In this document: positions 1-6,391 of the stretch, one piece after another | Position numbering within the stretch: the stretch's first letter is position 1 | Layout of the letters: the number at the start of each line of letters is the position of its first letter | Source: SAR324 cluster bacterium | GTDB taxonomy: Bacteria > Bdellovibrionota > UBA2361 > JAAZON01 | Length of the DNA: 9,183 nucleotides | NCBI GenBank assembly: GCA_012797725.1 | Contig: JAAZON010000462.1 | Span: forward strand, 1 to 9,183 | Direction: 5' to 3' | Translations under genes and position numbers: made by a program | The notes under the pieces: model-generated | The model's database searches: none | What the model saw: only the letters and a program-made list of their open reading frames with translations | Told to the model about the DNA's origin: nothing

Positions 1-1536
1 AAAAAGGCTTTAACAGAGGCCAAGAAAGTATTGAGATTAAAACCTTCGGGGAAGGATATTGAAGTATTCTTAAGCTCCCCTCAACTGCACTCAATAACCG
101 ATGGAATAGTCGATCCAGAAGAAGCTATTCAACGAATAAATTCGGCAAGCATTGCTTTTGGCAGTGATTCTTTGCTTACAAACATAAGCACTCTACTCAG
201 CGAGCAAAAATATAATTCCTTACGCGTTTTTAGTGACAAAACAATTGAACATAATAATAGCCGTCTTCAAGTGGAAAAGATCCGTGGCGAGGCTTCCGCT
301 CAAAACATTGCTATCAGCTCAATTGCAATTCGTAAGCCCGAAAATGCCAAAGGACGTCAAATTCTTGAGGTGGGCCTTAGTTCCTTTGCAAAGGAACCTG
401 TAGATTTAAGAATATCCGCGCTTCCTTACAGGCTAAATGAAGATGAACTACTTCCCCTGTCAAATTTGGAGTTAACAACCGAGTTGGAGCCTTTTAGCAG
501 TAAATTAGTGCAGCTTCAGCCCCTAGCAGAAAATGCCACGGCATTTAGAGCAGCTTTAAGTATAATTAACACCAAAGATCCAAGGCTCAATAACGCAATT
601 TTGGAAGATGATGTTGCCTGGATTGTACTAGCGCAAAGCTCCCAAATTCTTGCGGTAGTATCGAATGGAGCACCTCAGCTTTTAAATCTTGGTGGAATTC
701 CTTCCTTCAAGGTACAGAATATTAGTCCCCTTGACTTCGATAAAACTCTTAATGAGTTAGGCCCAAAAAGCATCGTACTTTTCTACCGGTATGTCCCCGA
801 CTCGCTCCCAAATAGGAATTCATTCTTTGTGCTTCCACCACCGAGAAATAAACTTTTCCCTGTGCAAGACAAAGTGGAGCGGGTAACTTTGAGCACTTGG
901 AGCAACTCACATCCACTTTTAAGTTATATAAATATGTCTCTATTCCAATTCAATGAAGCCTATCCTATTGAAGCTTTGCCTTGGACATCACCTATAATAA
1001 ACAGCACCTCAGGCCCAATTCTCATTGCTGGGGAAACAAATGGTTATAGATACGTCGCTTCTGGATTTGAAATCTTTCCTTATGAAGGAGGAAAATCTCT
1101 GTCATCGAGCATACTTTTGCTCAATATCCTAAAATGGCTTAGCAATTCTGCGCTTGAAAATGGTTTTCAAAAGACAAATAGCATACTTCAAACAGAAAAG
1201 AATCTGATTGAAGCAGCCTATATAAGTACAGTTCCCGGTATTAATCCACCCGAAACTTTAGAATTACCTCGACCATTACTTCCCTTCCCTGGAATTGTCA
1301 TAAATACATTTGACGATCAGACTGTCGGATTAACTGCAGTGAATTTTTTCGATGATGAAGAATCAAATTTGTTCTTTTCAAAGAATTTTATACTCAAGGA
1401 AAGTACCTCGACGACTGTTAACGAGCTTCGCTCTACATCACAGTTGCAACGCCCAATACTCTTTATTTCGCTTCTGCTACTAGTCATTGACATGGTACTG
1501 CAGTTTCGTTCAAAACTACTGGGAGTTGCCCGATGA
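1..1536 (+). CDS. BatA-like VWA-family membrane protein, C-terminal part (5' end outside window)
   Basis: The frame is open from the first base, reading K-K-A-L-T-E-A-K-K-V-L before the TTG at 31, so that TTG is an internal Leu codon, not a start. The visible 511 residues match the rear of BatA-type proteins, which normally begin with two membrane helices and a VWA domain. The opening stretch, with its Leu-Lys-Pro-Ser-Gly-Lys and 'Ser-Ile-Ala-Phe-Gly-Ser' segments, reads like the end of the VWA fold. Next come a CARDB-like beta domain (about residues 95-210), a region with the family-typical 'SHPLL' and 'GPILIAGE' patterns followed by 'LLLNILKWLS' (about 310-395), and a single membrane helix at about 485-502 with a basic tail. 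The MIDAS metal site, if present, lies upstream. The TGA stop overlaps the next gene's start as ATGA, which suggests co-translation of two membrane partners. Family assignment is by overall pattern; the exact role (envelope stress, aerotolerance, MoxR-linked complexes) is inference. Confidence 0.72.
   Translation, partial: KKALTEAKKVLRLKPSGKDIEVFLSSPQLHSITDGIVDPEEAIQRINSASIAFGSDSLLTNISTLLSEQKYNSLRVFSDKTIEHNNSRLQVEKIRGEASAQNIAISSIAIRKPENAKGRQILEVGLSSFAKEPVDLRISALPYRLNEDELLPLSNLELTTELEPFSSKLVQLQPLAENATAFRAALSIINTKDPRLNNAILEDDVAWIVLAQSSQILAVVSNGAPQLLNLGGIPSFKVQNISPLDFDKTLNELGPKSIVLFYRYVPDSLPNRNSFFVLPPPRNKLFPVQDKVERVTLSTWSNSHPLLSYINMSLFQFNEAYPIEALPWTSPIINSTSGPILIAGETNGYRYVASGFEIFPYEGGKSLSSSILLLNILKWLSNSALENGFQKTNSILQTEKNLIEAAYISTVPGINPPETLELPRPLLPFPGIVINTFDDQTVGLTAVNFFDDEESNLFFSKNFILKESTSTTVNELRSTSQLQRPILFISLLLLVIDMVLQFRSKLLGVAR
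380..397. repeat. 18-bp perfect palindrome inside the BatA-like gene
   Basis: GTTCCTTTGCAAAGGAAC is its own reverse complement. It lies in coding sequence for 'SSFAKEP'. It may be chance or a protein-binding dyad; nothing around it suggests a promoter. Confidence 0.4.
1521..1535 (+). promoter_or_regulatory. Shine-Dalgarno and ATGA coupling site at the VWA gene start
   Basis: GGGAG (1521-1525) is followed by 7 nt and ATG 1533-1535. The ATG overlaps the upstream TGA (1534-1536), the classic arrangement for translational coupling. This fixes the start of the second VWA gene. Confidence 0.65.
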
Positions 1537-2273
1537 TCAAACTGGCACTCGGAAATACTTATTTTTTAATTTTTTGGTTCATTCCTGCTATACTCCTTCT
1601 GCTGTTATTAAGCCGTGCAAAACGGGCCTCCCGCGTTGAACTTATACTGCGCTTTCTCGTTGTTACTTCACTACTCTTTGCTTTGTTTGGACCTTATGTT
1701 GAAAAAAAGCTTCCCTTCTCAAGAGCAACTTTAATGGTTGACATATCAGATAGTATGGATGACGCTCTCTCAGAAGAATTGCTTGAACGCATCCGTGCCT
1801 GGCAAAAAAACAATCTTGAAATCGACATTCTTCCCTTTGCAGCAAAGGCCGGAGAGCTTTACCCAATAACGTCGGAAATTCCTTCGTTTAAAAAGTTAAA
1901 ATCACAGGGAGCCTTATTAAACATCGGAGAGACAAATATAGAGAATGCCTTCAAGAATTCAGCTATCCATCAGGGGATGAATATTTTGTTCTTGTCCGAT
2001 GGATTTGAGACCAAGGGAAATATTCATTCATATCTACAAGAGCTGCGAAATAAAGATATAAGGATCTTCCCAATTTTTCCCAAACAAATGAGTAAATTAT
2101 CCAAACAGATGCATATTTCCCAATTAACCGCACCTTTGATTGCTCCATTGAACCAGTCCGTTGAAATACGTGTTGCTATTTCTAATCCTTCGGAAAACAC
2201 TGAATCTGGGAGTCTGGAGATTAAGCATGACAATCAACTTGTCCTACTTAGCAACATAGAGCTTGCAGCTTGA
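1533..2273 (+). CDS. VWA-domain membrane protein, N-terminal half ended by an in-frame TGA
   Basis: This 246-residue reading frame starts at the ATG of an ATGA overlap, with a good Shine-Dalgarno GGGAG at 1521-1525, 7 nt upstream. Two hydrophobic helices (about residues 10-26 and 37-53) anchor it in the inner membrane. A VWA domain follows: the MIDAS DxSxS motif reads D70-I-S72-D-S74, with T134 in 'GETN' and D156 in 'LSDG' as further metal ligands, so metal binding looks intact. After residue 200 a beta-rich domain begins ('LNQSVEIRVAISNPSENT') and stops in mid-domain at 'NIELAA'. Homologous proteins run on through this domain into a glutamine-amidotransferase-like domain, and here that continuation is present in the same frame after the TGA. 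If the stop is obeyed, the product is a membrane-anchored single-VWA protein lacking more than two thirds of its length. The start is secure; the end is real in the sequence but probably not ancestral. Confidence 0.8.
   Translation: MIKLALGNTYFLIFWFIPAILLLLLLSRAKRASRVELILRFLVVTSLLFALFGPYVEKKLPFSRATLMVDISDSMDDALSEELLERIRAWQKNNLEIDILPFAAKAGELYPITSEIPSFKKLKSQGALLNIGETNIENAFKNSAIHQGMNILFLSDGFETKGNIHSYLQELRNKDIRIFPIFPKQMSKLSKQMHISQLTAPLIAPLNQSVEIRVAISNPSENTESGSLEIKHDNQLVLLSNIELAA
2271..2273 (+). other. In-frame TGA codon inside the VWA gene
   Basis: This TGA is preceded by 'NIELAA' and followed in the same frame by 'TEAVYTAQSD'. It lies in a non-catalytic beta domain between the first VWA and the GATase1-like domain, which is not where a redox-active selenocysteine is expected. 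The base after the stop is A. Confidence 0.9.
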
Positions 2274-2274
2274 A

Positions 2275-2297
2275 CTGAGGCTGTATACACAGCACAG
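2275..2297 (+). other. Hairpin starting directly after the in-frame TGA
   Basis: A perfect 5-bp stem GCTGT (2280-2284) / ACAGC (2289-2293) closes a 4-nt loop, ATAC. It is extended by CTG (2275-2277) pairing with CAG (2295-2297) across a small 2x1 internal loop. The structure begins one base after the TGA. Bacterial SECIS elements and some readthrough-stimulating hairpins sit just 3' of UGA. However, the loop lacks the GU expected of a classical SECIS and is closer to the UGA than in E. coli fdhF, so a regulatory role is speculative. Confidence 0.25.
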
Positions 2298-2453
2298 AGT
2301 GATCCCACCAAAGACGGTATTAGAGAAGTAACTGCAACCTTCAAACCCTCTAATCCCTCACTAGCTTCGAACACAAGGACAATTTACCTAACTGGGGAAA
2401 CAAAAGAGAAAGTACTTTTATTAAGTGGGTCTTTTGAAGATGCTCGCTTTCTT

Positions 2454-4166
2454 GTGCCAGTACTTAGCGATGAAGCTTATCAATTAAAATCAACATTCGA
2501 GCCAGAATCCTCTTTATTTGAGGACCTTAATTCTTATGCTGCTGTTATTTTTAATAATATTTCAAAGACTCAAATACCTCCTGACAGTCTAAGTAAGATT
2601 TCTTCTTATGTAAGGAGGGGTGGTGCTTTTGTCATGGTAGGCGGCGAGCGGAGCTTTGGACTTGGTGAATACAGAGATAGCCCTATAGAAGAAATCCTGC
2701 CAGTGCGACTGCTACCTCCCCAGTCAAAGCAGAAGCGCCTAACAATCGCTGTAGAGCTAGTTATTGATAAGTCTAAAAGCATGGTGGAAGATCAAAGGCT
2801 TGAATTCGTAAAAGACGCCGCACGTGAAGTAATTAGAAATCTTAAAGATGACGATCTCGTAGGGATCACAGCCTTTGATACTATGCCATTTATTGCGGTA
2901 CCACTTGGCGCAGTGGGGCAGATCAAGCAAATGGCAATGGATCGAATCAGTATCTTATTTCCCACCGGGAAGACCAATCTACTCCCTGCCATGGCACAAG
3001 CCCGCCAGGCACTTGAAAATGCTCAGAGTGGGCGAAAGCATATGATCATATTAACAGATGGAGATCTCCCTGATTCCGGTCCTCATTATACCGAGCTAGT
3101 TCGCCAAATGCGCTTCTCAGGTATTACCGTTTCTACTGTACTCATAGGCACAGAATTCGATAGAACCCTACGCCAAATGGCAGATGTCGGCGGTGGAGCC
3201 TTTTATAACACTAGAGATCCTCAAGCATTGCCAAAGATATTTCTAAGAGACATAAAGGTGCGCTCTGGTGAAGAAACAATGAAAGAGCAACAAGAATTCG
3301 AAGTTCGAAAGGGCCCTGGCTCGTTGGAAAGCACTTCTCTTAGATCCTTCCCATCACTTTACGGATTTGTTCAAACGCAGATTAAAGAAAACGCAAACTT
3401 AGAGCTTGTTATTCGTTCAAGCACAGATTCTCAAACTTACCCACTCCTAAGCTCCTGGAATGTGGATAAAGGAAAAGTCATTGCTTTCACTTCAGACGCA
3501 AATGGAAGGTGGTCAAGAGAGTGGATTGGATGGCCAAATTTCAGAAAATTCTGGGACGATTTGCTAAGCTCTGCCCGGCCTAGCCTCAAAGAACATACGG
3601 AAAGCATAAAGTTCGACTTGCGCTATTATCTTGAGGGAGCTTCTCTTGTTCTTGACCTTACGTTCATCAGCCCTATGCAAGGCAAAAAATTAAACTCAGA
3701 GTTAATATTGCCCGACACATCAAAAAGAAATCTTGAATTTCAAAACATCGCAAAGAACCGCTTCAGATCGGAGCTTCGCGATCCCCTTCCAGGAAAATAT
3801 GAATTCACTGGGAATATTGGCGACAAGAAACTTACACCCATAGCCTTTAATTTGTCAGGTGAATTATTTGGAGAAAAGAAAGAGCGAAGATTCAATATTC
3901 CTCTCTTGGAAGAGCTAGCAAGTATAAATGGCGCTAAAACAAATCCAGAGTACTCAGAAATCTTGGCAAAACAAAGCGAAAAGATAGAAAAACTTGATCT
4001 TAGTACTCACTTGATTCTTCTGGCATTCTTATTATTAATGCTGGAAATTGCATCAAGAGAGCTCTTACAAAAAACTCAAAAATCCAAAACGCGCCGTGCT
4101 TCACCGCTTACTCCACGCGGAATTCGGCAACTGCTGCATCCATTTACCAAGAACCGTTCTATTTAG
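2454..4166 (+). CDS. GATase1-like plus second VWA domain, C-terminal half of the interrupted gene
   Basis: The 570 residues from GTG 2454 are the continuation of the upstream VWA gene. GTG 2454 is the first possible start after the TGA at 2271, but it has no Shine-Dalgarno and falls inside a domain, so independent initiation is unlikely. Domains (numbering from that GTG): a glutamine-amidotransferase-like fold with no visible catalytic Cys (about 1-90, including 'RRGGAFVMVGGERSFGLGEY'), then a second VWA domain (about 95-275) with complete MIDAS elements, D105-x-S107-x-S109, T174 in 'GKTN' and D202 in 'TDGD'. A beta-rich region of about 240 residues follows, then one membrane helix at about 515-533 and a strongly basic tail. 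This is the layout of large VWA/GATase1-like proteins encoded beside BatA-type genes. The sequence shows no further frame damage, which argues for recent interruption or for readthrough. It ends in TAG at 4164-4166, abutting the antiporter remnant on the other strand. Confidence 0.75.
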   Translation: MPVLSDEAYQLKSTFEPESSLFEDLNSYAAVIFNNISKTQIPPDSLSKISSYVRRGGAFVMVGGERSFGLGEYRDSPIEEILPVRLLPPQSKQKRLTIAVELVIDKSKSMVEDQRLEFVKDAAREVIRNLKDDDLVGITAFDTMPFIAVPLGAVGQIKQMAMDRISILFPTGKTNLLPAMAQARQALENAQSGRKHMIILTDGDLPDSGPHYTELVRQMRFSGITVSTVLIGTEFDRTLRQMADVGGGAFYNTRDPQALPKIFLRDIKVRSGEETMKEQQEFEVRKGPGSLESTSLRSFPSLYGFVQTQIKENANLELVIRSSTDSQTYPLLSSWNVDKGKVIAFTSDANGRWSREWIGWPNFRKFWDDLLSSARPSLKEHTESIKFDLRYYLEGASLVLDLTFISPMQGKKLNSELILPDTSKRNLEFQNIAKNRFRSELRDPLPGKYEFTGNIGDKKLTPIAFNLSGELFGEKKERRFNIPLLEELASINGAKTNPEYSEILAKQSEKIEKLDLSTHLILLAFLLLMLEIASRELLQKTQKSKTRRASPLTPRGIRQLLHPFTKNRSI

Positions 4167-4391
4167 TTGAAATTGCAACCCAACGCCGAACATAAGAAGT
4201 ATAACACCAATTTCGGCGAGTTGTTGAGCCAGCTTCGCGTTCCAGACGAAACCGAGAGTATGCGGGCCGATTATAATGCCAGCACATAGGTATCCAACTA
4301 TTGGTCAGAGCCCCAATCAGTGAGTGGCAAGACTAAGTGCCCATGCTGAAAAAGCCGAAGCTATGCTTATTATCAGCAATAAGTCATGCAT
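4167..4391 (-). pseudogene. Remnant of a KefB/YbaL-type cation:proton antiporter (N-terminal 75 codons)
   Basis: Read on the minus strand from ATG 4391-4389, the translation begins 'MHDLLLIISIASAFSAWALS' and continues through 'PIVGYLCAGIIIGPHTLGF' to 'QLAEIGVILLMFGVGLQF'. This is the highly recognisable first two to three membrane helices of the CPA2 family (KefB/KefC/YbaL: an Ile-Val-Gly-Tyr-Leu-x-Ala-Gly segment, then Gly-Pro-His-Thr, then Ala-Glu-Ile-Gly-Val-Ile-Leu-Leu-Met-Phe). An intact family member has well over 500 residues. Here similarity stops after 'GLQF', exactly where the plus-strand VWA gene ends. Two in-frame TGA codons (4317-4319 and 4305-4307) fall within 'RLGLSPIVGY'-like sequence, where relatives have Arg and Ser or Pro. 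The gene lies 68 nt downstream of ppiD and was probably the last gene of that operon. It cannot make a transporter. It is too short and interrupted to appear as an open frame, so it is easily missed. Confidence 0.82.
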
Positions 4392-4398
4392 GAGCTTC
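4349..4398 (-). terminator. Possible rho-independent terminator inside the antiporter remnant
   Basis: Arms GAAGCT (4357-4362) / AGCTTC (4393-4398) and CTTATT (4366-4371) / AATAAG (4378-4383) form a long interrupted stem with a 6-nt loop. On the minus strand the stem is followed after 3 nt by a run of five T (complement of 4349-4353). This would fit an end for the gatA-gatB-ppiD transcript. The stem is not GC-rich and overlaps conserved antiporter coding sequence, so it may be chance. Confidence 0.25.
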
Positions 4399-4459
4399 TC
4401 CTGCGGTTATACCTTTGACCCTGTGGGCCAGATGCCTAACATTTAGTTATCAAACAGGT
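4392..4459. other. Spacer between ppiD stop and antiporter remnant
   Basis: These 68 bases hold the antiporter ribosome binding site at the low-coordinate end. I see no promoter, RNA gene or further coding similarity in the rest. Confidence 0.4.
4398..4402 (-). promoter_or_regulatory. Ribosome binding site of the antiporter remnant
   Basis: The minus strand reads AGGAG, then 6 nt, then ATG at 4391. Retention of an ideal Shine-Dalgarno in front of a start codon supports 4391 as the original start of the dead gene. Confidence 0.6.
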
Positions 4460-6391
4460 CTAAGCTGCATCCTCTACCATCAAACCTGGATCTACTTCTA
4501 TCTTCGCAGCGGCTTTTAAGCGGTTTATTAGGGATTGGAGCAGGATTTCTCCATTTTCAACACTTACTTCTTCCTGCTTTTGTGAAACTTTCTTTTGCAT
4601 CTCTTCGATCTTTGGTTTATTTATCTCCCTTATTTGAAACACATAATATTTTCCTTGCACACTCATTACATCTTTTAAGAGTCCTGGCTGACCCGCTGAA
4701 AAGATGGCTGAGTGCACAACATCATCGACAAAAGGAAGCTCTCTAGCTAGACCCGCCTGTAAATTTTCTTTACTTTCAGATTTTAGGCCTAGTTTCTGTG
4801 CTGCTTTTTCAAGATTCTTGTCTGAGGACTTTTCGAGATTATCCAAGAACTCCTTTGAAGCGCTTTCAGCCAAGCGGTTTGCTTCTTTCTTTTTCACGTC
4901 TTCTATAACCAGACTTCGAACTTCTTGAAAGGGAGGCGTCTCAACTTCTTTGAAGTCGACTATATGAACCAATATGGATTTATCACCCATCTCAACTACC
5001 TGCCTTTCTTCTCCTGGCATTTCAAAAATTTTGCGAGTAAGTCCAGAAACCGCTGTGTCTGGATCTTTTTCTTTTGCTAATAGACCACCGGAAGGATTTA
5101 CGGTTAGCTTATTCTCTGATGCAAACTCTCTGAGACTTTTGCCTGATTTGATCCATTCAGACAAATACTTGTGTGCTTGTTCGGAGGCGTAAGTCGGGGC
5201 TTCTCGTTTGCGAATTTCATCTTCTATCTCTTTTCTCACACTATCCAGAGGCTTTGCCGATTTTTCCTTATATTCTTCCACTTCAACAACCAAAAATGCT
5301 TCTGGAGTCTCAACAAGCTCTGCTATGCCAGGGCCTTTTAGTGCAAAGACTGCATTGTCAAAGCTTTTTGACATAACACCTCTTTTTATCCATCCCATTT
5401 CACCACCAATCAATTTGGTCGCAGCATTATCAGAGTACTCCGTGACTAATTTTACAAAATCCTCTCCGTCCTTCGCTCGAATCAGCGCTTTTTCTGCTTT
5501 TTCTTTGGCTGCATCCAAGGCTGCGTCGTTCGATTCATTTTTCTGCTCTTTCCCCTTCGGTTTAGTAACCTGAATCGCTCTCACTTTCACCTCATCCGGT
5601 AGCTCATATTTTGATATATTCTCGGTATAAACTCCCTCAACATCCTCCGGGAATATTTCAATTGAACTCTCAAAATCCCTTGCATTAAATACAACATAAT
5701 CATAAGCAACTCGTTCTGGAGCTTCATACTTCAAAGAATTCTCATCATAATAAGCTTGTAGGGTCTCCTCCTTTGGAGTATCGACCTTGGCTATATAATT
5801 ATTTGGATCGAACGTCACAAAAGAAACCGTATATTTTGTTTCCTCTCGCTCCAGGACTGATAATGCCTCAAGTTTAGACGCTACAGAGGCATCTCGAAGC
5901 ATTCCGGTCAACTGCTGGCGGGCAAGATCTCTCTTAAGGTTCCCCATAAACTCTTCAGGAGAAAGTCTTTGATCTCTTAAATATCGTCCGAAACTATCCT
6001 GATCCACTCCACCGGGGAAGACTTGTGTTCTTAAAAGCATGTCTAACTCACCTGCTCCCGCATTAAAGCCAAGTCTTTTTATTTCCTGATCTATTAAGGT
6101 ATTCGCTATTATCTGATCAACTACGAGCTGATTGACATTAAGTTTAAGCATTTCCATGAACTGCTCATAATTAGACCCGAAACGCTTGCGATAAAAATCT
6201 TCAAGTTCTCTTCGCTGGCGGTGTACTTCTTCGTAAGGAATTACAACATCATTGATTGTAATTGCACCACGCTCCCGGGGGCCGCCACCCATGAATCTAC
6301 CTAAACCAAATCCACCCATTGCAAGCGCAGCAGTAGCAATAACCAATACACCAAAAACTGTTCTTTGGTATTTTCTAAGAATTTTAATCAT
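4460..6391 (-). CDS. ppiD: PpiD-like peptidylprolyl isomerase / periplasmic folding chaperone, membrane-anchored
   Basis: This 643-residue protein has the PpiD layout. A short basic cytoplasmic start (MIKILRKYQR) leads to one membrane helix (about 11-34), followed by a SurA-N-like helical chaperone domain (about 45-180, with 'VNQLVVDQIIANTLIDQEIKRLG'). A parvulin (PpiC) domain spans about 265-375 and carries the family pattern 'GGEMGWIKRGVMSKSFDNAV' and 'VETPEAFLVVEV'. A second, more degenerate parvulin-like or chaperone region follows (about 415-590), with a basic and acidic C-terminal coil. Length matches PpiD (about 620-640). It would act in the periplasm on outer-membrane and secreted proteins leaving the Sec translocon. 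Start ATG 6391 has AGGA 8 nt upstream and overlaps the DUF4911-like stop by 8 nt. The stop is TAG. Many PpiD proteins have little isomerase activity and the catalytic state here cannot be judged, so the symbol denotes type rather than strict orthology. Confidence 0.85.
   Translation of the reverse strand: MIKILRKYQRTVFGVLVIATAALAMGGFGLGRFMGGGPRERGAITINDVVIPYEEVHRQRRELEDFYRKRFGSNYEQFMEMLKLNVNQLVVDQIIANTLIDQEIKRLGFNAGAGELDMLLRTQVFPGGVDQDSFGRYLRDQRLSPEEFMGNLKRDLARQQLTGMLRDASVASKLEALSVLEREETKYTVSFVTFDPNNYIAKVDTPKEETLQAYYDENSLKYEAPERVAYDYVVFNARDFESSIEIFPEDVEGVYTENISKYELPDEVKVRAIQVTKPKGKEQKNESNDAALDAAKEKAEKALIRAKDGEDFVKLVTEYSDNAATKLIGGEMGWIKRGVMSKSFDNAVFALKGPGIAELVETPEAFLVVEVEEYKEKSAKPLDSVRKEIEDEIRKREAPTYASEQAHKYLSEWIKSGKSLREFASENKLTVNPSGGLLAKEKDPDTAVSGLTRKIFEMPGEERQVVEMGDKSILVHIVDFKEVETPPFQEVRSLVIEDVKKKEANRLAESASKEFLDNLEKSSDKNLEKAAQKLGLKSESKENLQAGLARELPFVDDVVHSAIFSAGQPGLLKDVMSVQGKYYVFQIREINKPKIEEMQKKVSQKQEEVSVENGEILLQSLINRLKAAAKIEVDPGLMVEDAA

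Larger units (their letters stand above)
1533..4166 (+). pseudogene. Whole two-VWA-domain membrane protein gene interrupted by one TGA codon
   Basis: Positions 1533 and 2454 are in the same frame and no other stop lies between 1533 and 4164, so the locus is one gene of 877 sense/TGA codons with TGA as codon 247. The 60 codons between the TGA and GTG 2454 contain no ATG, GTG or TTG. They translate into protein-like sequence (T-E-A-V-Y-T-A-Q-S-D after the stop, later 'EKVLLLSGSFEDARFL') that completes the beta domain and leads into the GATase1-like fold. The residue at the TGA probably was Gly, since relatives have a 'pG' turn in this place, and GGA to TGA is a single change; this is inference. 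Both halves keep their metal-site residues. I call it a probable pseudogene by nonsense mutation; a base-calling error or a recoded TGA remain open. Confidence 0.7.

Noticed and set aside
31..33. TTG 31 as start of the BatA-like gene
   Set aside because: The frame is open to base 1 with fitting sequence (KKALTEAKKV), and the protein lacks its usual N-terminal helices and VWA start.
1663..2233. Minus-strand open frames opposite the VWA gene
   Set aside because: Short overlapping antisense frames with no conserved pattern.
2454..2456. GTG 2454 as a genuine start of an independent gene
   Set aside because: There is no Shine-Dalgarno, it lies within a beta strand of the GATase1-like domain, and the 60 codons before it are in frame and protein-like.
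4166..4179. Small hairpin GTTG...CAAC after the VWA gene stop as a plus-strand terminator
   Set aside because: Only 4 bp and no T-run after it.
2271..4319. Alternative genetic code (TGA as Gly or Trp) for the organism
   Set aside because: gatB and the ppiD-like gene contain many Gly and several Trp codons, all GGN or TGG, with no internal TGA; gatB ends at its normal family length with TGA and has two more TGA codons right behind it.
5208..5573. Plus-strand open frame of 121 codons opposite ppiD
   Set aside because: Low-complexity Ser/Phe/Ala-rich antisense product of the charged ppiD coding region; no sign of a real gene.
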